From CAYPNF01 sp964411985 (GTDB lineage: Bacteria > Verrucomicrobiota > Verrucomicrobiia > Limisphaerales > J093), in the NCBI GenBank assembly GCA_964411985.1, contig CAYPNF010000027.1:1-64000 (forward strand): 64,000 nt of DNA. Direction: 5' to 3'. Below the pieces are notes generated by a model that was not told where the DNA came from, searched no databases, and saw only the letters and a program-made list of their open reading frames with translations. Position numbers and translations under genes: made by a program. How positions within the stretch are numbered: the stretch's first letter is position 1; every line of letters begins with the position of its first letter. This document shows positions 1-7,467 of the stretch, one piece after another.

Positions 1-1
1 G

Positions 2-946
2 GACGGTTGGCTGGGTTGGGCGGGCACGTGGGCGAGGGGAGGGGTGAAGGATGTCTGTTCCGAGAAACCGTCCGCCATGACCATCGCGGAAGGCCGGATG
101 GTTGTGGAAACGGCCAAGCGCTACGGGCGGGTGTATCAGACCGGAACGCAGCGACTGAGCGAAGCGAACTTTGTTTACGCCATCGAATTGGCCAAGAGTG
201 GCAAGTTGGGGAAGGTGCATACGGCAAGGGCCCACATCGCACCCTGGGATGCGGCCGAGATGCGGCATGACTGGCTGCCGGGGCAACCGGAACCCGGGAA
301 GGATGAAGTGGATTGGGATGAATGGCTCGGGCCGTGTCCGTGGCGCCCCTTCAACCCCGAATACGTTCGGGGCGGATGGCGTGGCCACTATGATTTTCAT
401 ACCAGCTGCATCGGTGAATGGGGGGCACACACCTTCGCGCAGGCCCAGGCGGGGATCGATATGCTGCACACGGCCCCCACAGAGTACCGCTATGTCAACA
501 ATCCGACGGGAGATGGCATGGAAACGGTGTTCGCCAACGGGGTCAAGATGACCCTGCACCGGGGAGACGAGTGGTGGCACGGATCGTGCGGGATGCGGTT
601 TGAGGGCCCGGAAGGGTGGGTCTCGGCTGCCGACGGCTATTCCCGACCGGAGGTTTCCAAGCCCTCGCTCCTGGCCGACTTCGCGAAAGTGGTCCAGGAC
701 TACATGGCCAGGACCCAGCGGCCCATGAGCCATGTCCGGGATTTCTTCAACTGCGTAAAGTCTCGGCGTCTGACGGTGGCCAACCCCATGGTCATGCACC
801 GGTCCATGACTGCGGTTCACGCCGCCAACATTTGCATGTGGCTGAAGCGCGACATGAAGTTCGATCCGGACAAGGAGGAATTCCTGAACGACGTGGAGGC
901 AAACCGGCTTCGGTCTCGGGCCATGCGCGAACCCTATATCTTTTAA
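2..946 (+). CDS. Gfo/Idh/MocA family oxidoreductase, 5'-truncated by window edge
   Basis: This is the C-terminal part of an NAD(P)-dependent sugar or inositol-type dehydrogenase of the Gfo/Idh/MocA family. The frame is open from base 2. It shows the family's EKP motif (KDVCSEKPSAMTIAEGR, from about base 44), a long C-terminal alpha/beta domain with the HTSCIGEWGAHTF segment, and a typical tail ending RSRAMREPYIF. The Rossmann GxGxxG region lies outside the window. The residues encoded before base 44 (rich in Trp and Gly) match the family less well than the rest, which may be divergence or sequence error near a contig edge. A HEAT-repeat protein follows 33 bases downstream on the same strand. 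The substrate cannot be told from sequence. Confidence 0.85.
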   Translation, partial: DGWLGWAGTWARGGVKDVCSEKPSAMTIAEGRMVVETAKRYGRVYQTGTQRLSEANFVYAIELAKSGKLGKVHTARAHIAPWDAAEMRHDWLPGQPEPGKDEVDWDEWLGPCPWRPFNPEYVRGGWRGHYDFHTSCIGEWGAHTFAQAQAGIDMLHTAPTEYRYVNNPTGDGMETVFANGVKMTLHRGDEWWHGSCGMRFEGPEGWVSAADGYSRPEVSKPSLLADFAKVVQDYMARTQRPMSHVRDFFNCVKSRRLTVANPMVMHRSMTAVHAANICMWLKRDMKFDPDKEEFLNDVEANRLRSRAMREPYIF

Positions 947-979
947 ACCTGGCAACCAGAACTTCACCTCATTCGAATT

Positions 980-2953
980 ATGTTTACCAAAAAACTGACG
1001 GTTACCCTGGTTGCCGCGACCGGCCTCTTTGGTTTTTCGCTGTTGGCTCAGCAGCCAAGTCCTCTGGTTACGAAAACGGCCCCGCAGCTCATCGAAGCGC
1101 TCAAGGGATCCGGCGATCAGAAGACGAAAGCCGACGCCTGTAGGGAATTGGCGGTCATCGGTGGCAAAGACGCTGTGCCTGCGCTGGCTGCGCTGCTGAC
1201 GGACGAGAAGCTTTCCCACATGGCGCGCTACGCCTTGGAGACCATCCCCGATCCTTCCGCTGACGCCGCCCTGCGGGAAGCTCTCGGAAAGACGAAAGGC
1301 CGGCTATTGGTGGGTGTCATTGGAAGTTTAGGCGTCAGAAAGGACGCGCAGGCGGTTCCGCAGATCAGCTCCTTGTTGCGCGACTCCGACCCGGATGTGG
1401 CCCAGGCGGCGGCTCGCGCCCTTGGGAGTATTGGCAAACCAGAGGGTGTGCAGGCCATCATGGATGCCATCCAGGAGGTTCCCGAGTCGAATATGCTCGC
1501 CTTCTGCGAGGGCATCGGACGGGCCCTGGAGGCGATGCTGAACAGCGGTCAAAGCCAAGCCGTCAGTTCCCTGGCTGGGGATCACTATAACAACACCACG
1601 CTGCCGCACCAGGTCCGCTCCGCCGCCTTTCGATCCGCGGTTTTGGCGAAGGGTGACGAAGGGGTGGGCCTGCTCCTCGAAGGGGTGCGCAACGAAGACT
1701 GGATCCTGGTGGCCTCGGCAGCGCGGCTGGCGGTGCTTTTGCCAAGTCCTGCTGTGACGAAGGCCTTCGTGGAGGAACTCCCCAAGTTGACGGGAGATCG
1801 CGCCATTATTGCGATCCAGGTTCTGGGGAAGAGAGGGGATCGGGCGGGCCTACCGGCTTTGCTCGCTGCTACCAAGAACGGAGACGCCAAAATCAGACTT
1901 GCGGCGGTCCGGGCGGTTGCCGAAGTCGGAGATCCGCTTGCGATTCCTGTCCTGGTGGAACATATCACCGGCAAAGAAGAACCGTTGTCTCAGGCGGCTC
2001 GAGAGAGTCTGGCTAGCATTCCTGGCCCGGGCGCGAACACCGCCGTCCTGAGCCTGCTGGAAAGTCCTGATGCGAAAACTCGGGTCTTGGCCATCGAGTT
2101 GATTGGGCGACGGCGGATGCTCGAGAGCATGCCAGCCTTGGTGAAGGCGGCAGAGGACAAGGACGCCGGGGTGCGTTCGGCGGCGTTCAAGCGGTTGGGC
2201 GAAATGGGTGCGAATAGCGAGGTTCCGGTCCTTTTGGGGCTGGTGCTGAAATCCCAGAGCCAGGGAGACCTGGATGCGGCAGAACAGGCGATCAGCGTGA
2301 TCGCGGGCCGGATGGACGATGCGGCTGCCAGCAGTGCTCAAGTGGCTGCGAAACTCGCGCAGGCCCAGCCAGCTCAACAGGCAACCTTGCTCCGGATCCT
2401 GGCCTCCATCGGCGGCGAAGCCGCTCTCAAATCGGTACGGACGGCGGTGGATAGCTCGAATCCCGAGGTTCGCGACGCAGCCATCCGGGCTCTCGGCAAC
2501 TGGAAGACCGAGGATGCTGCTCCTTACCTGTTGGAGTTGGCCCAGACGGCCAAAGATCCCAAGGAGAAGATGCTGTGTCTCCGTGGGGTGCTGGACTGGG
2601 CATCCTCACCGGAGGGAGCTGTTGAAAAGCGCCTTCAGATGTGCCAGAAAGTCCGTCCGCTGATCCAGCAAACGGAAGAGAAGAAGCTGCTCCTGGCCGC
2701 CTTGGGCAGCATCAAGACCCTCGATTCGCTCAAGCTGATCACTCCGTTCATGGCGGATTCGAGCACCAAAGAGGAAGCCAGCGTCGCTGCCGTGGGCGTT
2801 GCGGAAGGTCTGCTCAAAGGGAAGTTAACGGTCGAAGCAGCGGAAGCGCTGCTCGCTCCGTTGGAGCAGGCTGCTGCTGCCGCCACGCCGGGAACGGCGC
2901 AACGCGCCAAAGAGTTGTTCCAAAAGGCGCGAACCGCTGCCCAGAAGAAATAG
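980..2953 (+). CDS. secreted HEAT-repeat protein
   Basis: The 657-residue product starts with a clear Sec signal peptide (about residues 1-23, ending LLAQQ). The rest is almost entirely short helical repeats of HEAT/PBS-lyase type, seen as recurring units such as DPDVAQAAARALGSIG, DAKIRLAAVRAVAEVGDP and NPEVRDAAIRALGNW. Such solenoids are protein-interaction scaffolds and carry no catalytic residues. The protein is probably periplasmic or exported. It follows the Gfo/Idh gene by 33 bases, so the two may share a transcript, and a strong stem-loop with a T tract ends the unit at 2971-3012. I see no further domain that would identify a partner. Confidence 0.85.
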   Translation: MFTKKLTVTLVAATGLFGFSLLAQQPSPLVTKTAPQLIEALKGSGDQKTKADACRELAVIGGKDAVPALAALLTDEKLSHMARYALETIPDPSADAALREALGKTKGRLLVGVIGSLGVRKDAQAVPQISSLLRDSDPDVAQAAARALGSIGKPEGVQAIMDAIQEVPESNMLAFCEGIGRALEAMLNSGQSQAVSSLAGDHYNNTTLPHQVRSAAFRSAVLAKGDEGVGLLLEGVRNEDWILVASAARLAVLLPSPAVTKAFVEELPKLTGDRAIIAIQVLGKRGDRAGLPALLAATKNGDAKIRLAAVRAVAEVGDPLAIPVLVEHITGKEEPLSQAARESLASIPGPGANTAVLSLLESPDAKTRVLAIELIGRRRMLESMPALVKAAEDKDAGVRSAAFKRLGEMGANSEVPVLLGLVLKSQSQGDLDAAEQAISVIAGRMDDAAASSAQVAAKLAQAQPAQQATLLRILASIGGEAALKSVRTAVDSSNPEVRDAAIRALGNWKTEDAAPYLLELAQTAKDPKEKMLCLRGVLDWASSPEGAVEKRLQMCQKVRPLIQQTEEKKLLLAALGSIKTLDSLKLITPFMADSSTKEEASVAAVGVAEGLLKGKLTVEAAEALLAPLEQAAAAATPGTAQRAKELFQKARTAAQKK

Positions 2954-2970
2954 GACGATTCGACTCTGAC

Positions 2971-3012
2971 GGCGGGTCGGTCCGGTATCCCCGGTCCGGC
3001 CCGCTCTTTTTT
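2971..3012 (+). terminator. rho-independent terminator after the HEAT-repeat gene
   Basis: A GC-rich stem (left arm 2972-2985, right arm 2991-3004, 12 of 14 positions pairing) has a five-base loop and is followed by TCTTTTTT at 3005-3012. The last bases of the T tract run into the TTGACA of the next promoter. Confidence 0.75.
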
Positions 3013-3039
3013 GACATCGATGATATCAGATGTTACTAT
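3011..3039 (+). promoter_or_regulatory. sigma70-type promoter for the small membrane protein and YceI genes
   Basis: A perfect -35 TTGACA lies at 3011-3016. After a 17-base spacer comes TACTAT (3034-3039; 4 of 6 matches to TATAAT). The predicted transcript start, near 3046, leaves under 10 bases before the ATG at 3055. Confidence 0.55.
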
Positions 3040-3054
3040 GGTGAATATTAGAAA

Positions 3055-3327
3055 ATGATGAAATGGAGCGTAGCGCGCGGGATGAGGCTGGCAGCCTTGG
3101 CGGTTGTCCTCGTCTCATTCGCCTTTTGGGTTGCCCGAGGATTCAACCTCGGTTGGACGAAGACCTCCGTTCCGGTGCGGACGGTGGACGAGGTCACAGG
3201 GATCGAATCGGTGGCCTATCAGGAGCGACTGGTTCCTGGTGTCGATTTCCTGGGAGGAGTACTCCTGGGGGCCGGGCTGCTTGTTGCGACCTCCTTTTTC
3301 ATGCGAAACACGTCTGTCTCAAGTTAG
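3055..3327 (+). CDS. small two-TM membrane protein, unknown function
   Basis: The 90-residue product has two hydrophobic segments (about residues 9-27 and 62-82) separated by a roughly 35-residue polar loop containing VPVRTVDEVTGIESVAYQER. I do not recognise a family. Two consecutive ATG codons (3055 and 3058) could each start it. It lies just after a strong promoter and only five bases before the YceI gene, so the two are almost certainly co-transcribed. This suggests an envelope role alongside YceI. Confidence 0.6.
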   Translation: MMKWSVARGMRLAALAVVLVSFAFWVARGFNLGWTKTSVPVRTVDEVTGIESVAYQERLVPGVDFLGGVLLGAGLLVATSFFMRNTSVSS

Positions 3328-3332
3328 TAACT

Positions 3333-3947
3333 ATGAAACGTCTCCTCCGTGCCTCTCTGGCTTGCTGTCTTCTCACCTCTGCAGTTTCGGCCGCATCCCT
3401 CAGCTTCGACTTTAAGGATCCCAAGGGTGTCAACAACGTGACCTTCAAGCTGGATGCCCCTTTGGAGGCGATCAGTGGAAGCGCCAGCGGGATTACCGGT
3501 GTGCTCACCTTTGATCCGGCGCATCCAGCGGCGGCCAAGGGAAAGATCACCGTGGACTCCTCCTCGCTCCATGTGCCGAACTCCATGATGAAAGAGCACA
3601 TGCAGGGGGCGCAGTGGCTCGACGTGGCGAAGTATCCGGAGATCACCTTTGAACTCAAAGAACTGGCGCATGCGAAGACCGAGGGGGACGTGACTTCGGC
3701 TCAGGCCTTGGGCACCTTCACCTTGCGCGGTGTTTCGAAGGAGATTTCCGTTCCGGTGAAACTCACGTATCTCAAGGACAAGCTTGAGGCGAGGACGAAT
3801 GGCCAAATGAAGGGGGATTTGCTTGTGGTTCGAGCGAGTTTTTCAATCCAGCGCAGTGATTTCCAGGTGAATCCGGGAGCCCCCCAGGACAAGGTGGCCA
3901 ATACGATTGACTTGACCCTGAGCATCGCAGGGGCGTCGCCTCGATAG
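3333..3947 (+). CDS. YceI-family periplasmic lipid-binding protein
   Basis: The 204-residue product begins with a signal peptide (MKRLLRASLACCLLTSAVSA). The mature part is a typical YceI domain: the SLSFDFKDPKG start, SGITGVLTFDPAHP, the KYPEITFEL strand and the DFQVNPGAPQDKVANTIDLTLSI end. YceI proteins form an elongated lipocalin-like barrel that binds isoprenoid or amide-type hydrophobic ligands in the periplasm. The frame is open further upstream, but the ATG at 3333 is chosen because it gives a signal peptide and sits five bases after the previous stop. Confidence 0.9.
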   Translation: MKRLLRASLACCLLTSAVSAASLSFDFKDPKGVNNVTFKLDAPLEAISGSASGITGVLTFDPAHPAAAKGKITVDSSSLHVPNSMMKEHMQGAQWLDVAKYPEITFELKELAHAKTEGDVTSAQALGTFTLRGVSKEISVPVKLTYLKDKLEARTNGQMKGDLLVVRASFSIQRSDFQVNPGAPQDKVANTIDLTLSIAGASPR

Positions 3948-3980
3948 AGCGGGGCTCTGAGTCAGAGCAGATGGTACTGG

Positions 3981-4006
3981 AATTGTCCGTCCCCAATGTC
4001 TCGTCC
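3981..4006. repeat. CTGTCCCC-type dispersed repeat, copy 1
   Basis: AATTGTCCGTCCCCAATG followed by TCTCGTCC is a degenerate copy of a unit also seen at 4111-4133 and 4939-4962. The reverse complement, reading TTGGGGAC(A/G)GAC, resembles sequence that in other genomes borders REP-type elements. Confidence 0.5.
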
Positions 4007-4110
4007 ACCCAATGGACGGGGTGCTGGCAGGTAGGGATATCGCGCTGCGATGTCCGGGGGGCACGGATAGCCCGGCGGTCCATCCCTACCAGGGGAAGAG
4101 GGCAGCAGCA

Positions 4111-4133
4111 GTGTCTGTCCCCAGTTTCTCGCC
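4111..4133. repeat. CTGTCCCC-type dispersed repeat, copy 2
   Basis: GTGTCTGTCCCCAGTTTC then TCGCC matches the copy at 4939 over its first 12 bases and diverges after. Confidence 0.5.
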
Positions 4134-4248
4134 CCCCCTTGTCGGGTGACATCTCCCGCAGTGTGTGTGGGCACGTCGGCGTTTCATCCTGGCTCTTGAA
4201 CCGTCGGGGAGTGGACGGCGCGGTTTGCTCAGGTTAGCCTGAACCGTG

Positions 4249-4668
4249 ATGATCGAGATCAGAAACGATTGCGCTGGAGTTGACTGGAACGAGGTTTCAG
4301 GGACTCTACGTCGTGTTGGGATGGCGTGCCACGAGCCTGACGTTCATCGCCGGGCGTTCGCGGCCAGTCACACGACGGTGTTCGCTTACTTGGATGGGAG
4401 GCTCATAGGCTTTGGCCGCGCGATTTCCGATGGCGTCTATCAGGCGGCGATCTATGATCTAGCTGTGCTGCCAGAGCTCCAGGGTAAAGGGGTTGGGCGA
4501 CAAATCCTGGAAAACCTCCTTTCGCGAGTAGGCCACTGCAACGTGATCTTGTATGCGTCGATCGGTAAAGAGGAGTTCTATCGCAAGTTCGGGATGCGGA
4601 AGATGAAGACCGGCATGGCGTTGTTTCGCAACCAGGACCTGATGAAAGAGAAGGGGTTTACCGACTGA
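4249..4668 (+). CDS. GNAT-family N-acetyltransferase
   Basis: The product has about 139 residues, the usual size for a single GNAT domain. Motif A is clear: AIYDLAVLPELQGKGVGRQILENLL, with the R/Q-x-x-G-x-G/A acetyl-CoA pyrophosphate loop (QGKGVG). The late GKEEFYRKFGMRKM strand-helix is also typical. It transfers an acetyl group from acetyl-CoA to an amine that I cannot name. The ATG at 4249 is preferred over the in-frame GTG at 4246. It stands alone between two repeat-rich gaps. Confidence 0.85.
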   Translation: MIEIRNDCAGVDWNEVSGTLRRVGMACHEPDVHRRAFAASHTTVFAYLDGRLIGFGRAISDGVYQAAIYDLAVLPELQGKGVGRQILENLLSRVGHCNVILYASIGKEEFYRKFGMRKMKTGMALFRNQDLMKEKGFTD

Positions 4669-5028
4669 GGAGGATTGAAGCGCAGCGGGCAATTTTGGCA
4701 CCGTTGGTTCTGAAGAACCGTTGGAATCGTCCGTCCGTCCCTCATTCGACTCCTACGGTAGGGCGACGGTCTCCGACCGCGCCGGGTAACCGTTGGAAGG
4801 GGATTTTTGGCAGAAATCGAACCCTTTTTTGGCAAGGCCCTAAAACCCTTTCATGTTGTTTATCATCAATTACTTCGATCTAGGAAAGCGTTTTTGGCAT
4901 TTTGGCACCACTTCCTCCTGCCGAGGGAGGAACTAAACGTGTCTGTCCCCAATTCCTTGTCCTTTTTCCTGGAATCCCATCCTGCAAATCCCGTGCATCT
5001 GGTCCAAGCCCACCACAACACACGGGGC
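4669..5028. other. intergenic DNA with repeat fragments, no gene seen
   Basis: Reading frames here are short and unlike any family. The gap contains a third copy of the CTGTCCCC-type repeat (4939-4962), a half copy of the CATCCTGTAAATCC-type repeat (4978-5003), and a GTAGGGCGACGG segment near 4758 of a kind that resembles the palindromic units in the preceding gap. Confidence 0.45.
4939..4962. repeat. CTGTCCCC-type dispersed repeat, copy 3
   Basis: GTGTCTGTCCCCAATTCC then TTGTCC is the best preserved copy and lies just upstream of a half copy of the ACAGGAT-type repeat, in the 3' flank of priA. Confidence 0.5.
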
Positions 5029-7260
5029 TCAGAGCAGGTTCGCCGGGTCGATGTCAATGGTGAGGGTGATCTCGTCTGGCAACGACAGTATGCGTTGGAA
5101 ATCGGAGAGCACCTTGCTGAGCCGGCTGATTTGACGACAGCGGATCATGATTTGATAGCGGAAGAAGGATTCCGCTTTGAGGAGAGGAGCCGGACCGGGA
5201 CCGGCCAGGACTAACCCCTTCCACTCTCCCAGGAGTCTGTCCAATTCCTTGCGGATGTGCGCCGCGGTGAATTGGACCTTTTCCTCGTTGCGTCCCTTGA
5301 GGGTGAGCAGGGCGATGCGGCTCAGGGGTGGGTAGCTGAGCTGCTGCCGGAATTCGATCTCCTGCTCGTAGAAACCCAAGAAATCATGCCGCCTTGCGAA
5401 CTGGATGGCTGGGTGGAATGGGGTGAAACTCTGCACCACGACTTCTCCCTCCACTTCTCCGCGCCCTGCGCGCCCTGCGACTTGGGTGAGCAGCTGAAAC
5501 GTTCGCTCGCCCGCCCGGAAGTCGGGCAGATGAAGCCCCAGGTCGGCATTCACGATCCCCACCAGGGTCACATTGGGAAAATGGAGCCCTTTGGCTATCA
5601 TTTGCGTGCCGACCAGGATGTCGATTTTGCCGGTGCGAAAATCGCCCAGGATGCGGCGGTAGTCCTCCTTCCTTTTGAGCGTATCCGAGTCCATGCGCTG
5701 GATTCGGGCTGCGGGAAACAGCTTCCGCAGAGTCTCCTCCACCCGTTCGGTGCCGATGCCTGAAAAGCGAATGGCTGGGTCTCCGCACCTCGGCTCGGGG
5801 CAGGTTTTGGGTGCTTTCGTCTCGTGGCCGCAAATATGGCAGCAAAGTCGCTGCTGATGCCGATGATAGGTGAGGGAGACACTACAGTTGGGGCATCCTG
5901 CCACATAGCCGCACTTAGTGCACTGCAGGGAGGTGGAGTAGCCGCGCCGGTTCAAGAACAGAATGACTTGCTGCCGCGCCTCGAGGCGCTTGTGGATGGC
6001 ATCGATCAATCGGCGCGAGAAAACCGGCACTCCTTTCTCCCGGCGTCCTTCCTCCCGGAGGTCCAGCACCCGCACGATGGGCATCTTCTGGTCATCGACG
6101 CGCGTGCGGAGTTCGAGCAACTCGTACTTGCCTTGCTTGGCGTTGTAGTAACTTTCCAGGCAGGGCGTCGCGGAGCCGAGCACCACTACGGCCTTTTCGC
6201 GTTGCCCCCGCAGCACCGCTACGTCACGGGCATTGTACCGCGGCGCTTCTTCCTGTTTGTAAGAATGTTCGTGTTCCTCGTCCACGATGATGAGTCCGAG
6301 GGGTTCGACAGGCGCGAAGATGGCCGACCTCGCCCCAATGACGATGCGGGCTCGGCCCTGGCGGATCTTGTGCCATTCGTCATGTCTCTCTCCGCTCGAT
6401 AGATGGCTGTGGAGGACTGCCACCAGAGTCTGCAGCGGGCCCTCGCAGAACCGGGCCTTGAATCGTTCGACGGTTTGGGGAGTGAGGGAAATCTCCGGTA
6501 CCAGCACAATGGCCCCCTGACCTGCAGCCAGGCTGTGAGCGATGGCTTGGAGGTACACCTCCGTTTTGCCGCTCCCCGTGACACCGTGCAGGAGAAAATT
6601 GCGGCAGAGGTCTGGCTTGGCAGGGTCGGCATCCAAAGCGTTCAGGATTCTCTGAAGAGCGATCGCTTGCTCCTCGTTCAACTTGAGGGGTTGAGTCGGA
6701 AGGATCTGTTCTCGTGCGTAGGGGTCCCGATCCACCAGTTCTGGCGCAATCACCACCAACCCTCGGTCCTCCAGCCTGCGCACCGTCCCCGCCGTTGTAC
6801 CGGTTTGCTGCAGTAACCTCTGCAAAGGCACCTCCCGCAACTCCTGAATCACTTTCCATACCTCGGTTTGCCTGCGCGTGAGGGTTGCCGGTGGGACCGC
6901 TCCCGTTACCGTTCTCACGTGAAGCCTCTCCTTCCATCCGCTCTCTTCACTGCGAACCGATTCGGGCAAGACACTCTTGAGGGCAGTTTCAACGGGGCAG
7001 CAGTAATAGTCGGCCATCCACCGGGCCAGCTCCAGAACCTTGGGAGTGACCAGACTCTGTGCTCCCACGACGCGGGTAATCGGTCGCAGATTGCTATGGG
7101 GTGACATCTCGAGGAGCGCCGTCACACAGCCGACAACCTCTCGTGCGCCGAAAGGTACTTTGACTCTGCTGCCCACCTCGATTTGGCCTGCCAACTCCGG
7201 TGGGATCGAGTAATCGAATTCCTTTCGGATGGCGATTTCAAGCGTGACGCGGGCGACCAT
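5029..7260 (-). CDS. priA: primosomal protein N' (replication restart helicase PriA)
   Basis: This 743-residue superfamily 2 helicase reloads the replisome at stalled forks. Visible features, in order, are the N-terminal 3'-DNA-binding domain (start MVARVTLEIAIRKEFDYSIP), Walker A GVTGSGKT (about 226-233), DEEH (about 327-330), and a zinc-binding cluster beginning at about Cys447 with CTKC, CPNC, CHIC and CPEPRC. The late helicase motifs GTQMIAKGLHFPNVTLVG and QVAGRAGRG follow. The frame stays open another 49 codons upstream into a repeat. The ATG at 7260 is chosen because the conserved N-terminus begins there. The gene is isolated and its flanks are intergenic repeats. Confidence 0.96.
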   Translation of the reverse strand: MVARVTLEIAIRKEFDYSIPPELAGQIEVGSRVKVPFGAREVVGCVTALLEMSPHSNLRPITRVVGAQSLVTPKVLELARWMADYYCCPVETALKSVLPESVRSEESGWKERLHVRTVTGAVPPATLTRRQTEVWKVIQELREVPLQRLLQQTGTTAGTVRRLEDRGLVVIAPELVDRDPYAREQILPTQPLKLNEEQAIALQRILNALDADPAKPDLCRNFLLHGVTGSGKTEVYLQAIAHSLAAGQGAIVLVPEISLTPQTVERFKARFCEGPLQTLVAVLHSHLSSGERHDEWHKIRQGRARIVIGARSAIFAPVEPLGLIIVDEEHEHSYKQEEAPRYNARDVAVLRGQREKAVVVLGSATPCLESYYNAKQGKYELLELRTRVDDQKMPIVRVLDLREEGRREKGVPVFSRRLIDAIHKRLEARQQVILFLNRRGYSTSLQCTKCGYVAGCPNCSVSLTYHRHQQRLCCHICGHETKAPKTCPEPRCGDPAIRFSGIGTERVEETLRKLFPAARIQRMDSDTLKRKEDYRRILGDFRTGKIDILVGTQMIAKGLHFPNVTLVGIVNADLGLHLPDFRAGERTFQLLTQVAGRAGRGEVEGEVVVQSFTPFHPAIQFARRHDFLGFYEQEIEFRQQLSYPPLSRIALLTLKGRNEEKVQFTAAHIRKELDRLLGEWKGLVLAGPGPAPLLKAESFFRYQIMIRCRQISRLSKVLSDFQRILSLPDEITLTIDIDPANLL

Positions 7261-7318
7261 GTGTGAACCAGCCTCGGCATTTCTGCGCCGTGGGTCAAGC
7301 CCGGCTCGGAGGAGGGGG

Positions 7319-7403
7319 GACAGGATCCACAGGATGTACAGGATGAAAATCAAAACGCACCCCATCAACAAAACTCCATCCTGTAAATCCTGTACATCCT
7401 GTC
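7319..7403. repeat. inverted pair of ACAGGAT-type intergenic repeats
   Basis: Two 27-base arms (7319-7345 and 7377-7403) are reverse complements at 24 of 27 positions. Each is built from the spaced unit ACAGGAT repeated three times. A second pair lies at 10814-10889 and a half copy at 4978-5003, so this is a dispersed element. Here it sits between the divergent priA and membrane-protein genes. Confidence 0.75.
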
Positions 7404-7467
7404 TCACCTCCCTCCTGCGGATTACGGCTTGCGGGTATGGTCACGGATTCGGTAGTACTGGAGGTCG

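Larger units (their letters stand above)
3948..4248. other. intergenic DNA holding palindromic repeat units, no gene seen
   Basis: No convincing coding frame is present. The stretch holds two degenerate copies of a repeat with core CTGTCCCC (3981-4006 and 4111-4133). Between them 9-bp inverted arms GGTAGGGAT/ATCCCTACC (4030-4038 and 4082-4090) enclose GC-rich DNA. These look like small palindromic intergenic elements, not a gene. Confidence 0.5.

Noticed and set aside
3971..4237. 88-codon open frame between YceI and GNAT
   Set aside because: It runs through palindromic repeat units and its translation resembles no protein.
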